Assembly: GCA_009731375.1 (NCBI GenBank)
Contig: BJOX01000296.1
Span: 372,186 to 436,185 of the forward strand
DNA length: 64,000 nucleotides
Source: Paulinella micropora
Taxonomy: Eukaryota > Cercozoa > Imbricatea > Euglyphida
Direction: 5' to 3'
The first letter of the stretch is position 1, and each line of letters begins with the position of its first letter. A program made the translations under genes and the position numbers. Positions 30,182-39,735 of this stretch are shown here, one piece after another. The notes under the pieces were generated by a model that saw nothing but the letters and a program-made list of their open reading frames with translations, was not told the origin of the DNA and searched no databases.

Positions 30182-32173
30182 CATATCTGGCTTTTAATGT
30201 CAACCAGAGCTCAGATTATTGGTCTAGCAACTTTCACTACAACGATGCGACAGGAGTTTATTCAAGAGTTCCACCAAACACGAATACATTTTCAGTAACA
30301 GCATACACTGGCGAACACATAAAAATAGATTTGGGAGCCATATACAGGATAAAAAGATATTATGTCAGGTCTTCGTCTGCTAATTACATTGAAATGACAC
30401 CGAGCATTTGGTATGTGGGAGTAAGCACTGACAACATTACATATACATTATGGGACAGCAGGAGTGGCGAGGCTTGGGCTTCACAAACAACTAAAACATA
30501 TACACCTGCTTCAAATGCTTCTGCTAGATATATCATACTCGTCGCGAACAAGGCGGGAAGTGGCGGAACTTCATTGAGAACCAAGTCCGTATCGCCAGTC
30601 TGTATTTTGATTATGAGACCTTTAATTATGACATAACATTGATTAGAAATATGACGAGCGACACATTAACAACAAGCGGAGCAATATCAGCAAGTGGCTT
30701 AATAACCGCTAGTGCGGGATTAACAGGGACCACATTAACGGCCAGCGGATTGATAACGGCTAATGCGGGAGTTGATATGAAAAGCCAAAGCATAACAAAC
30801 TTAGCCACTCCATCAGCTTCAACAGACGGGGCGACAAAAGGCTATGTAGACACATTAGACGGGCAGAATGTAAAATAGGAACACAAACAATGTCAGGAAC
30901 AAAAGGATTTAGCGGAATATTGTCAACTTCTCTTGGTGTCCCGTGTATAATAGGAAGGAATTCAAAAGGCAGCGGAGCAACAGGAGGCATTGAATTATAT
31001 GGAACCAACAACAATATGAATGGCCCACATATTCAAGCATTCGTTCATACATCCGTTTATCGAACATTCCAATTATTGAACTGGGGGCAAGACAATATTA
31101 ATTTATATTTTGATTGTTATTTTAACGGCACAAACATATTATCTTCAAACACATCATCAAATTTCCAAATAGCGAAATACTCAAACAAACTCAGTTTTAA
31201 TTACAAAAATGGTGGAACACTTGGTCAAGCAATAACAATGAGTGAAGCGATGAACATAAGCACAGCAGGACTAATAACGTCAAATGCGGGAATAAGCACA
31301 ACAACATTAACAACGAGTGATAACATAGTAGTCGGAGCTGGTAAAAAAATATTTGTAGATAGGAGCGCGACAGCAAACAATAAACTGGTCTTATGGGATA
31401 ATGGAACAGGAACTACAACAGATTTTTATGGTTTAGGTTTTGCTGGCGGAATATTACTTTATAATGTTCCTTCTGGTGGTAATCACGTATTTTATGCTGG
31501 TGCTTCAACTGCATTATTAAGAATCAACGAAACAGCAATTACGGCTTCAAAATCAATAACGGCGAGTTCTGGGATATCAATAGCAGTAAGTGGTGGAGGG
31601 GCTACAACGATAAGTCAAAGATCAAGTTATACGAACCAACTACTTATTCAGTTGAAGGGACATGTTAGTGCTAATTATTCTTGTATATGTAATGATGGTA
31701 ATTTAACCTTTTTCAATACATCAAACTCAAATGGGAACCCACATAGTGGATGGATTTATATGACATTAGGAGCTAATGTTTGGTCTTCTGGTTCAGATAG
31801 AAGACTAAAATCGGATATTGAAACATTAGACTGCGGGGATTGTTGCGAGAAACTAATGAAAATAAACTGCTGTTCGTATTATTGGAAATCAGACGAGAAG
31901 AAAGAAAAAAAGAGCCACGGATTTATTGCCGACGAGGTTAAAAAAATATTTCCTGAATTTGTACCTGAAAGTGGAGTAAAAGCGGTCGATGGAGATGGTA
32001 GCCTTGAAGGAGTATCATATACAAGTTTTATTCCAATATTGGTTAGCGCTTTTCAACATATGGCGGAAAAGGTAGTTAATTTAGAAAAAGAAAAAAAAAA
32101 TCTTATGAATATATTACAAGACCAAGCAAACCAATTAGCAGAAATCCAAGCAGTCGTATTCCCTAATGTCTAA
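30182..32173 (+). pseudogene. Virion fibre: discoidin-like domain, repeat shaft, S74 chaperone tip
   Basis: Three frames follow one another. The first (to 30636) has an F5/8-type C (discoidin, carbohydrate-binding) pattern: SSDYWSSNFHYNDATGVY, HIKIDLGAIYRIKRYYVRSS, then WYVGVSTDNITYTLWDSRSG. The second (30639-30878) has shaft-like repeats (TLTASGLITANAG) and TDGATKGYVDTLDG. The third (30890-32173, 427 aa) continues the shaft and ends in a peptidase S74 intramolecular chaperone, SDRRLKSDIETL, then HGFIADEVKKIFPEFV, and a coiled-coil tail. S74 tips trimerise fibres and cut themselves off at the Ser-Asp. Both joints are one-base losses. The 5' end is replaced by host repeat. It likely served host attachment. 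Confidence 0.8.
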
Positions 32174-32522
32174 TAATAATACAACTAGACTTCACAGACC
32201 ACCTCCTGTTATGGATATGGATGGCGAACTAACTCCCGAATTAAAGTCTCGTGTTCTTGAAGTAGAACTAAAGACTGAGGAAAAAAAAGTAGAGCATGAA
32301 TTGGAAGATAACTGGAATTGTTGTTGTATAAAAAACAGACCGACCGACAGCCGACTTATTAAGTATCTGCTTCAAATGGGTATCATTATCGCCATTATAA
32401 CCCTTTGCATCGTAAGACTATCTGAAAAGAACTTGCCGTGCGAGGTTGCTAACACATATGTCGGAATATTAACCTTACTCATAGGAATTTGCCTTCCATC
32501 GCCTTCTTCAAGTAAGAAATGA
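32166..32522 (+). CDS. Small membrane protein with two transmembrane segments
   Basis: This intact 118-aa frame overlaps the fibre stop by eight bases (ATG within AATGTCTAA). An acidic, charged N-half with WNCCCIKN is followed by hydrophobic segments LLQMGIIIAIITLCIVRL and YVGILTLLIGICLP, ending in PSPSSSKK. Small proteins with a hydrophobic C-terminus closing in L-P-S-P are common in PLVs and related viruses, probably as virion-membrane or exit proteins; the role is not known. Translational coupling to the fibre is suggested by the overlap. Confidence 0.6.
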   Translation: MSNNNTTRLHRPPPVMDMDGELTPELKSRVLEVELKTEEKKVEHELEDNWNCCCIKNRPTDSRLIKYLLQMGIIIAIITLCIVRLSEKNLPCEVANTYVGILTLLIGICLPSPSSSKK

Positions 32523-32667
32523 ACATTCATACAAGTGGGTTTTATACCACGAACTATTGCCGGCACACATTAAAGGCAAAGCCTCATCAAAACTACGACA
32601 AGCATTATTTCAATTATTTATGAAAACACACTTGAAACCAGTTTCTATTCCTTGCTTTATACAATAA
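32521..32667 (+). CDS. Possible short unrecognised frame after the membrane protein
   Basis: A frame without ATG reads HSYKWVLYHELLPAHIKGKA and on through LRQALFQLFMKTH to a stop at 32665-32667. The composition is protein-like, but no start codon is present. It may be a decayed gene. The remaining DNA to 32750 shows nothing else. Confidence 0.3.
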   Translation, partial: EHSYKWVLYHELLPAHIKGKASSKLRQALFQLFMKTHLKPVSIPCFIQ

Positions 32668-32759
32668 ACACAACTCTCATTCTTTTTTTCGCTTACCCGT
32701 GAGTAAAATCGCAGGCAGTCCGACCTAACACAGACCACATAAACAAGAATATTAAAATC

Positions 32760-32828
32760 ATTTTTTATATATTATATATTATTTGAAACTATTTTTGCTA
32801 AAAGATTTTTTTAAAATCTTGGTATAGT
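32760..32828 (+). promoter_or_regulatory. AT-rich promoter candidate with AAGATTTT palindrome
   Basis: A (TATAT)-rich run is followed by GCTAAAAGATTTTTTTAAAATCTTGG, whose AAGATTTT/AAAATCTT arms mirror each other, and TATAGTATG at the start of the next gene. It resembles the palindrome modules at 34.05, 39.66, 42.06 and 45.67 kb but with different arms. Confidence 0.4.
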
Positions 32829-33149
32829 ATGTCGGAGCACAAATACCAAAAGATTATTTTTCTGAGCCATGATTTTGTGGGAAGCAAAACATTTAATAAA
32901 AATATTCAAATGTCATTTACACCCACCAAAATGAATGTTAAGTTTATTCATTATACGAACGACCAGACGGAAACCAAAACCAGAATTCTTTATATGGACA
33001 GAATTGGAATCATTGGCACATTTGCAGATAGTAATATAGCAAACATTTCAAACCTCAGTTATAATTTGGGTGTCGTTGGATGGTCTGACGGGCAATATAC
33101 ATTTAAAGTCCTTGAAATTGACAGCGGAAATATTGACAAAGGAAATTAA
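32829..33149 (+). CDS. Hypothetical beta-rich viral protein, 106 aa
   Basis: This intact frame has alternating hydrophobic and polar residues (QKIIFLSHDFVGSKTF, RILYMDRIGIIGTF, NLGVVGWSDGQYTFKVLEI), suggesting a single beta domain. It lies between the membrane protein and the packaging ATPase, in the virion gene cluster. The ATG follows TATAGT directly. A minor virion or cement function is only an inference from position. Confidence 0.55.
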   Translation: MSEHKYQKIIFLSHDFVGSKTFNKNIQMSFTPTKMNVKFIHYTNDQTETKTRILYMDRIGIIGTFADSNIANISNLSYNLGVVGWSDGQYTFKVLEIDSGNIDKGN

Positions 33150-33197
33150 GCCGGCCGAATTGTTATATGCTTAGAATTTCTTGCTTAATAATATACG

Positions 33198-34015
33198 ATG
33201 CAAAAAATCAATAATGTGAAGGTGAAACCAGTAAAGCAGGATGGAAACGGAGACAAAAAAGCAAAGGGTTATAAATTATTCAACGAGCCGTATGCCAATA
33301 TATTTCTGCTTGCCCGTAAGAAGAGCGGGAAAACGACAGCACTCTTTGAAATAATGAAAAGGACAACAGGCAGAAAAACCCGTATTGTCATTATTGCTTC
33401 AACAATTCACAAGGACTACATTTATAAAGCAATGGTAAAGCACTTTAAGAACAGGGGAAACCCAATGGCGATCTACACCTTTCTCAATCAGATGGTGTTA
33501 ATGTGATAGACTACGAACTTGACAAACTGAACAGACAGGACGAGCAACACGAAGGTGAAGTAAAACAGGACAAAGAGGAAATAGAAAAGCCACAATTTCT
33601 TTATTTCGGAAAAGAAAAGAAAAAGGAAGAAGGCGGTGAGAAGAAAGAACGACTAAGTAAGTATATTTCGCCAGAGGTTGTTTTTGTTTTGGACGATTTA
33701 GGAAGTGGATTAAGAGATAAGTCCGTAAGCGATTTGTTAAAAAAGAACAGACACTATAAATCAAAGGTGATTATGTCAAGCCAGTATTTGAACGACCTAC
33801 GACCAGAAGCCATTAAGCAGTTAGATTATTTATTAATCTTTCCGGGTCAGTCTCAGGACAAAATGGAACTCGTGTATAAACACTTAGACTTATCTTTTGA
33901 CTTTGATTATTTTCTTCAAAAGTATCACGAAGCAACAAAGGAGAGATTTAATTTTCTTTATGTTTCAAGTGTTGATGATGAATTACGGAAGAATTTCAAC
34001 TTCAGATTAAAGTAA
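33198..34015 (+). CDS. A32/FtsK-HerA-type genome-packaging ATPase, one frameshift
   Basis: The first frame (33198-33506) carries the P-loop LARKKSGKTTALFEIM; the usual leading Gly of Walker A is Ala. The second (33503-34015) carries Walker B FVLDDLGSG and the sensor segment VIMSSQYLNDLRPEAI, then the C-terminal helices. A one-base loss near 33485-33505 separates them. The intact protein would be about 270 aa, normal for PLV ATPases, which pump DNA into the capsid. It sits just upstream of the core, scaffold, penton and capsid genes. Confidence 0.85.
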
Positions 34016-34046
34016 CATTTTAAGAATTTATAAACCAACTTCGTTT

Positions 34047-34086
34047 GTGTCATAGCAAAAATCAATTAATTGATTTTTTTTATAAA
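34047..34086 (+). promoter_or_regulatory. Shared palindromic promoter module, copy 1
   Basis: GTGTCATAGC, then the palindrome AAAATCAATTAATTGATTTT, then TTTATAAA lies 18 bases upstream of the basic protein's ATG. The element's layout, left word, palindrome, T-run, TATA and start codon, recurs at three other viral genes in matching orientation. Confidence 0.75.
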
Positions 34087-34103
34087 TTGTTTTTCATACT
34101 ATA

Positions 34104-34429
34104 ATGGTAGTGAAGACAACTCGTGTTGAAGTCATTCCAACAATCGGCAAACGAACAATTAACTCAAGCACAAATATGGCTAGAGGTAAAAAGAAGACTG
34201 GTCGTAAAAAGAAGCAAGGAGGCAAGGGGCAGGCTGGCGGTAAAATTAACTGGGCAAAGGCTGGGCAACGGCTTTGGCTGTAAATAAGTTCCTTCGCGAT
34301 AACAAGATGATTTCAAAGACTGCGAATGCTCTTGGCGATGTCGGGGTTCCATATGCACCTCGTATCGGGTCTACTGCTGCAAAACTTGGTTATGGTAAGC
34401 ACAGCGGACGTGGGGCCTTGAAATTCTAA
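34104..34429 (+). CDS. Small basic, core-like DNA-binding protein, one frameshift
   Basis: The first frame (34104-34283, 59 aa) is very basic (ARGKKKTGRKKKQGGKGQA). A second frame from about 34268 to 34429 continues NKFLRDNKMISKTANALGD, with PYAPRIGSTAAKLGYGKHSG and an RGALKF end. The pattern resembles small Lys/Gly-rich PLV proteins thought to condense DNA, comparable in role to adenovirus core proteins; that role is inferred. It has its own palindromic promoter module. Confidence 0.6.
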
Positions 34430-34436
34430 AGATATT

Positions 34437-35934
34437 TTGTTTGAAATTATGAGGAAATATTTTTTTGTTTGTATAGAATGGTCGTCAAAACAGAAATTAA
34501 GACCCCCGCGGGTTTATAGGAATAAAAGCGGGAGGCCATATATTATTCAGAAGGGTAAAAAATATTATCTTAATTTCGGTAAGAAAACAAATGATATGAG
34601 CACACTTCAAATTGTTAAACTTTTTATGAAATACTTAAGCAGACCAAAAGCAAAGAAAAAAGCAAAGAAGGAGGATTTAACAAAGGTCCAGAGCCTGTCA
34701 GAGATTGAACAAAATACGAGAACAGCCATTAATGACCACTTAGACAAACTCAGAAAGGAGAAATACGAAAAGATTGATGAGATAGACCAAAAAGAGAAAA
34801 AAAGCACAGGCGGATGCGGAAGAAGAAAAAAAGGCAACACCGAAAAGACATAGAAGATATAAAGGAACGACAAGAACAAAAAGACAGAGAACTAAGAAGG
34901 GAGCAAAAACTCATAGAGGATTTACAATTCGAACAGCAAACGAACCAAAGATTGGCTATTATGCCACCGCCACCGCAATATCAATATTTTATGCCACCTC
35001 AACAGGGACAGCCACAATTTCAGGCACAAGCACAATATCAGGCACCGCAAGTTCAGGCGGTAAATCCGCTAGAACTAAAAGAGGCGGAAAAGTTAATTAA
35101 AGATGCTGGTTATGGTGATGATTTCCTGAGTGGATTAAGAGACGAAGGCAAAATGCAACTAGCGGGCGAACTAGCGGGCGATATAAGAAAGTATATGGAG
35201 TTAGGTTCAAAAATAGGAGAAGTTAAAAAACACCTTGAACAAGCCGAACAAACCAATAAAAATGCTAAAAAGATGAATCAAGATTTAGGAAACCAACTAG
35301 AGATGGCTAAATACAAAGCAATGTTAAAGAATGGATTGTCTAATAGTAATATTGAGAAAAACTTACTATTAAAATTCTTAGTGAAGCATCAAAGGAAAAG
35401 CTTCAAAATGAAGGCCACGATGTTAAAGGTTGGAACCCAAGGGCATCATGGATAATAGACAAAATTGTAGAACATAAAATAAATGTAGGAAATGAAAAGA
35501 ATGAAGTAAAAAAGAAACTCACAGAATATTTGGGCTTACAAACGGGAACTGGATTAGAAGAATTAATTAATAAAGTGTTTTCCGTGGAAAACATTAAAAA
35601 GTATCTATCACGAAAAGAATGGGTTCATTCAATGAGAAAAAAAGATTATGTTAATGCTCTTATAAATAAATATAGAAATGAACAGCAGCCAGAGCCCGAG
35701 CCACAGCAACCACAGCCACAGCCACAGCCAGAAGAGCGAAGCGATTTGGAGGGGCTTGTCCCCTCACAACCAGAGCCAGAGCCACAGCAACCACAGCCAC
35801 AGCCACAGCCAGAAGAGCGAAGCGATTTGGAGGGGCTTGTCCCCTCACAACCAGAGCCACAGCCACAGCAAGAGGGAGAGGGACGGGAACTAATGATTAA
35901 TGAAATAGATGACATAATGAAAAAATATGGATAG
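34437..35934 (+). pseudogene. Coiled-coil virion or scaffold protein leading into the protease
   Basis: Successive frames (34437-34853, 34814-35455, about 35400-35934) join into one long protein through one-base losses. The N-terminus may start at 34478 (ATG after TATAGA) rather than 34437. It reads RPPRVYRNKSGRPYIIQKGK, then a Lys-rich zone, a coiled coil (KERQEQKDRELRREQKLIED), a Gln/Pro-rich linker, a helical middle and an 81-bp minisatellite. The frame stops at an in-frame TAG (35932-35934), and the protease follows in the same frame without an ATG. One polypeptide with a C-terminal protease is therefore likely, the TAG being a nonsense change or read through. Confidence 0.6.
35687..35860 (+). 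repeat. 81-bp in-frame minisatellite containing a hairpin
   Basis: Two copies (GAAGAGCGAAGCGATTTGGA at 35731 and 35812) encode Pro/Gln-rich linkers around SDLEGLVPSQPEPEP. Each copy holds GAGGGGCTTGTCCCCTC, a perfect 6-bp stem. The period is 27 codons, so copy number can change without shifting frame. Confidence 0.85.
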
Positions 35935-36372
35935 TATCTCGGCACAATAGCCCGTGATGAAATCTACAAGTTGAAGCCCAGAAGTAGAAAGCGATACGGA
36001 TTTATTATGACTTTGGACAATCATAATCAAAAAGGGTCTTATTGGATCGCCGTATGGATAAGTCTAGATAAAGACAGGAGTGCTGAAGTGTATGACCCAT
36101 TAGCACTTTATGAACCTACTGAAGGCTTCCAACAACAAATGAAACGGCTAATTGACCGAAGTAATCCAGATAGTTATTTATTAATGAAGGTTTATCAAGT
36201 AAAACAACAATCTGATACAAGCGACACATGCGGATGGCACTCGATGAGATTTTTAATGGAAAGAGCTAAAGGTATTGAATTCAAATTTGCCAGTGGTTTC
36301 ACAGACCTAAAAGAAGAAGAAGCGGAAAAATTAAAAGCACAGAATGGTTATGGTTTTGACACATTCATCTGA
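35935..36372 (+). CDS. Adenain/Ulp1-like cysteine protease
   Basis: The frame continues from the preceding TAG: LGTIARDEIYKLKPRSRKRY, then FIMTLDNHNQKGSYWIAVWI and EVYDPLALYEP, and the nucleophile region DTCGWHSMRFLMERAKG. This is the PLV and adenovirus maturation-protease layout (His-Trp, Asp/Glu or Asn, Gln, Cys), used to cut capsid precursors. The position just before Trp, normally the catalytic His, is Tyr (TAT) in GSYW, which would abolish activity unless the nearby His of DNH substitutes. The Cys is present. No ATG lies at the N-terminus. Confidence 0.65.
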   Translation, partial: YLGTIARDEIYKLKPRSRKRYGFIMTLDNHNQKGSYWIAVWISLDKDRSAEVYDPLALYEPTEGFQQQMKRLIDRSNPDSYLLMKVYQVKQQSDTSDTCGWHSMRFLMERAKGIEFKFASGFTDLKEEEAEKLKAQNGYGFDTFI

Positions 36373-36412
36373 ATTATGTATTAAATAAAAGAATAAAAAA
36401 GAATATAAAAGA

Positions 36413-37096
36413 ATACCAGACTACAAACAAGGAAATATTTATGCTAGTAGGTCTCATCAGACAGATAACATTTATATCTGTTCAACAACTCAATCGTTAG
36501 CACGAAGAATGGCTAAACATAGGGATGATTAAAAGAAAATAAAAACATGTCTGACATCATATGAGATATTAAAATATGGCGATGCTTACATAGAACTCGT
36601 TGAACTATTTCCATGTGAGAACAAAATGGAATTAAACAGAAAAGAAGGTGAATACATTAGAAATATGGATTGTGTCAATAAGTTCATATCAGGTAGAACG
36701 AATAAAGAATATAGAAATGAAGAAAAAGAAAAGGTAAAAGAAACTCATAGAAAATACTATGAAAAAAATAGACCTGAAATATTGGAAAGAGTCAAAACAT
36801 ATGCTAACAATAATAAAGAAAAAATTACTGCTTACAAAAAAGAATGGGGCAAAAAGAGAGATAAGGAAAAGGTAAAAGAATACTACATGGCGAACAAAGA
36901 AAAGATTTCTGCTTACAAAAAAGAATGGTGCAGAACAAATAGAGATAAAATAGTAGAAAGGATGCAAAAAAATATACGTGCGAGTGGCACTTGCTTAACT
37001 CTAGTCAAAAAGAATAGGCACGAAAAAACAAACAAACATATAAATTACATTAATAGTTTATATAATTTTGAAGATATCCAAAAATTATTCATATGA
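36413..37096 (+). pseudogene. GIY-YIG endonuclease-like protein 1, damaged
   Basis: The frame starts at an ATA where related proteins have Met, then IPDYKQGNIYASRSHQTDNI and YICSTTQSLARRMAKH. This is the GIY...YIG core, with the second Gly changed to Cys. A stop at 36530 and a frame change are followed by ILKYGDAYIELVELFPCENK, then LNRKEGEYIRNMDCVNK, the domain's second half, and a long Lys-rich coiled tail (KEKISAYKKEW repeats). GIY-YIG nucleases nick DNA and often act as homing or repair enzymes in PLVs. Start loss, Gly-to-Cys and the frameshift make this copy probably inactive. Confidence 0.7.
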
Positions 37097-37102
37097 TATA
37101 CA

Positions 37103-37901
37103 ATGGAGTATAAAGGCGGTCGTGCGACTGGTATTTACTATATCAACAGCAAAAATAGAATAACTGGCACAGACTCAGACTTTACATATGAATTAAACTT
37201 AAAATCACTAGACAATCCCACACATTGTAAAATATTACACATTTACATTCCGAAGTCGTATTACTCAGTTGCCAGTCCTTACAATACTTTTACATTACCC
37301 GAAGACGGGTATGAGGCTTTAATTACGATACCTGAGGGAAACTACACAATAAAGAACTTAAAAAATACTGACGACAGAAAGTCCGAATGACTATACTTAT
37401 TTCGTCTCAAGCAACAATGCAAACACAGAACCAGAGGATGGTAAATTAACATTCAGTGTTTCAAATAACGGAGGTATTCAACCGCGGTTTATATTTGATG
37501 CTGGTACCCGTATTCACGAAGTAATGGGTTTTGATAGAAACTCAACATATTTCTTCGCTAATGATTTTATTAAATCGCCAAATGTAATTATTCTAACTGG
37601 TGAAAAGACTTTGTATCTTCAATCAGATTTGTTGAATGAAGGAGATAATCACGTGCTACAAGAAATATACACAGCCAACGAAATTCCTTTTGGGTCAGTT
37701 ATCTATGAAGGCTCTGGTAGTGAATACGGGAAAACATTGTCCGCTAATTCAAACAATGTATTCAGGTTTTACTTGACGGACGAAAATGACCAAGCAATAA
37801 ATCTTAATGGTTTGGGTATCGTTATGACACTATTAGTTTATCGTGAAACTAATTATTTTAGTTTATTTAATTCATTCTTCAATTTACTAAAATCAAAGTG
37901 A
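37103..37901 (+). CDS. Penton-type minor capsid protein (single jelly roll), one frameshift
   Basis: The first frame reads INSKNRITGTDSDFTYELNL, then KILHIYIPKSYYSVASPYNT, typical of PLV and virophage minor capsid N-termini. Just after 37380 one extra base shifts the frame, which continues with GIQPRFIFDAGTRIHEVMGF, NVIILTGEKTLYLQSDLL and LNGLGIVMTLLVYRE. The joined length of about 265 aa fits the family. It forms the fivefold vertices and lies directly before the major capsid gene, as in other PLVs. Confidence 0.8.
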
Positions 37902-37986
37902 ATTAATTTTTGATTTAATTATTTTTTTCTATAAATATATTCTGGTGAATTAGTTAATTTACACTACTTCCAAAACAAAACAAAAA

Positions 37987-39502
37987 ATGCCTGTCCCATA
38001 CGGAGGAGAACTAGTCCATCAAACTAAGGAGCTGCTCACTGGTAAGTATGAATTGAAAAAGCTTACAAGTCGTGAAGGGTCGGCAAATGTCACACTTACC
38101 ACTGCTGGTGGTATGGAAAGCACTTTTGAAATTCCTACTCGCCCTTTGAACCTTGCGAGGTCTGTGTTGCGATTTACTTACACTCCCGCACAGCCTGGTG
38201 GTGCGGGCCGCTACAATCGTATTTTTATGGATTGTCTGTCTATGATTAAAACTATTGAATTGCGAAGCCGAAGCGGGCAGTATTTGTGTAATCTTCAGCA
38301 TGTTGGGAACTACACAAAGGTGATATGGAAACCGGAAATGAAGTATGAAAAATTTATGGCACGTGAAAACCATGGTGCTTATGATGATGACAAGAAGACA
38401 GGTAATTCTGGTGCTATGCTTCAAAAGTGTAATGCTGGTAGAATTGAGATAGGAACAGTAGCAGAAAGAAAAGCAATTACCGATGCAGCAGATGCTGCTG
38501 GTCTTAAGGCTGTTGTTCAAGCATACTACAAAGTGCCACTTGTTGCTGTTCGTCGTCATGATGATACCGCAACCGCTGCAAATGCTGGAACCTATAGCCT
38601 TGTTGATGTTCCTTTTGAGGAGGCTAAGTATTTTGAGGGTGGAACTGATAATGGTGCCGACCCTGCTATTAGTGTTAAGTTTCCTTTAGGAATGCTGTTT
38701 GGAACAATTTTTGAACTGGATAAAACTATCGGTTTTAATGAAATTTTGGGTTTGAGAATTGTGTGGGAAAGCACTGCCCGCATTTCATTCTATGGCACTG
38801 ATGCGAGTTCTATTTCCACTGGTGCGGCGGCTACTGCTGTTGGTGCTTCTATTTCTAACTTAAATCTGTTTCTTGCTGTGGAGACTGACCCAAATGTTAT
38901 TTTGGGGGTTCAACAAAAGATTGCTGGCGAAGGCTTTCCTTTTAAGATTGAATATCCAATTGCTTGGAAGCAGAACCTATCATCATCGCAACAGAACTAT
39001 GTCGTAAAAATGAACCGCTCGCAGGGTGAAAGAATTCGCCGTATCTATACATCGGCCTTTCACAACACTGAGAGTGCTAAATACTTCCTTTGATAATAGC
39101 AATATGCCGGCGGGTTATGCAGTGGGGCCACTAGTAGTTAAGGCTCAGGGATCTAAAATTAAGACATATTACACAACCCTTGACGGAAGCCGTATTCAAC
39201 AATTTGATATTGATATATCTAGAAATGAAGATCATATGCTTCTCAAAGATAAGTTGAAGGGTAGTGCCATTTTGAATTCAAATCTGTATCATTACAACTG
39301 GTTCCACGTTGATACTTGGGACAATAACCGCCCGCTGTGTGATAAGGATACTGATGGATATGAGGTAAGCGGTCTGAGCCTTGATACTGAACGACGATAT
39401 GAATTCGTTGCGATTGCCGCAGGAAACAATCTCAATCACTACACATTCGCCATTCTTCAACGAAGTGTGTTTGTTAAGGGAATTGAAATTTTAATGTCGT
39501 AA
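37987..39502 (+). CDS. Major capsid protein (double jelly roll), one frameshift
   Basis: The first frame (37987-39093, 368 aa) starts MPVPYGGELVH and has the PLV signature RPLNLARSVLRFTYTPAQ, then MIKTIELRSRSGQYLCNL and VGNYTKVIWKPE. The second (from about 39085 to 39502) reads PAGYAVGPLVVKAQGSKIKT, then LYHYNWFHVDTW and the C-terminal beta strands. One extra base near 39085 separates them; total about 505 aa, normal for PLV capsid proteins. It is stronger in G/T codon endings than its neighbours, suggesting high expression. An AT-rich leader (37902-37986) with AAATCAAA...TTTTGATTT arms precedes it. Confidence 0.88.
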
Positions 39503-39536
39503 TGATATTTTATTCAGATACTTCATATCTTTATAG

Positions 39537-39571
39537 TATCGCTTCGCGATAGTTCGCCCTTCGGGCAGAAC
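39537..39571 (+). terminator. Tandem hairpins after the capsid gene
   Basis: TATCGCTTCGCGATA and GTTCGCCCTTCGGGCAGAAC are adjacent stems with TTC(G) loops, 35 bases after the capsid stop and before the next promoter. Hairpins mark transcript 3' ends in some protist DNA viruses; the role here is inferred. Confidence 0.5.
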
Positions 39572-39659
39572 AAACATCGAATGCAGTTAAAGTAAAAAAT
39601 TGATATATTAAATATTTTGTTTTCAAAATAAAAAACGATGTTTTAGAATATAAACGTAG

Positions 39660-39695
39660 TGTTATAGCAAAAATCACTCGTGATTTTTTTTATAA
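39660..39695 (+). promoter_or_regulatory. Shared palindromic promoter module, copy 2
   Basis: TGTTATAGC, then AAAAATCACTCGTGATTTTT, a T-run and TATAA lie 41 bases upstream of the intact structural gene at 39736. Arms ATCAC/GTGAT differ from copy 1 in bases but preserve the symmetry. Confidence 0.8.
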
Positions 39696-39735
39696 GAGAG
39701 AGTGCAAAAGCACGAATCGCAATTCTAAAATATCA

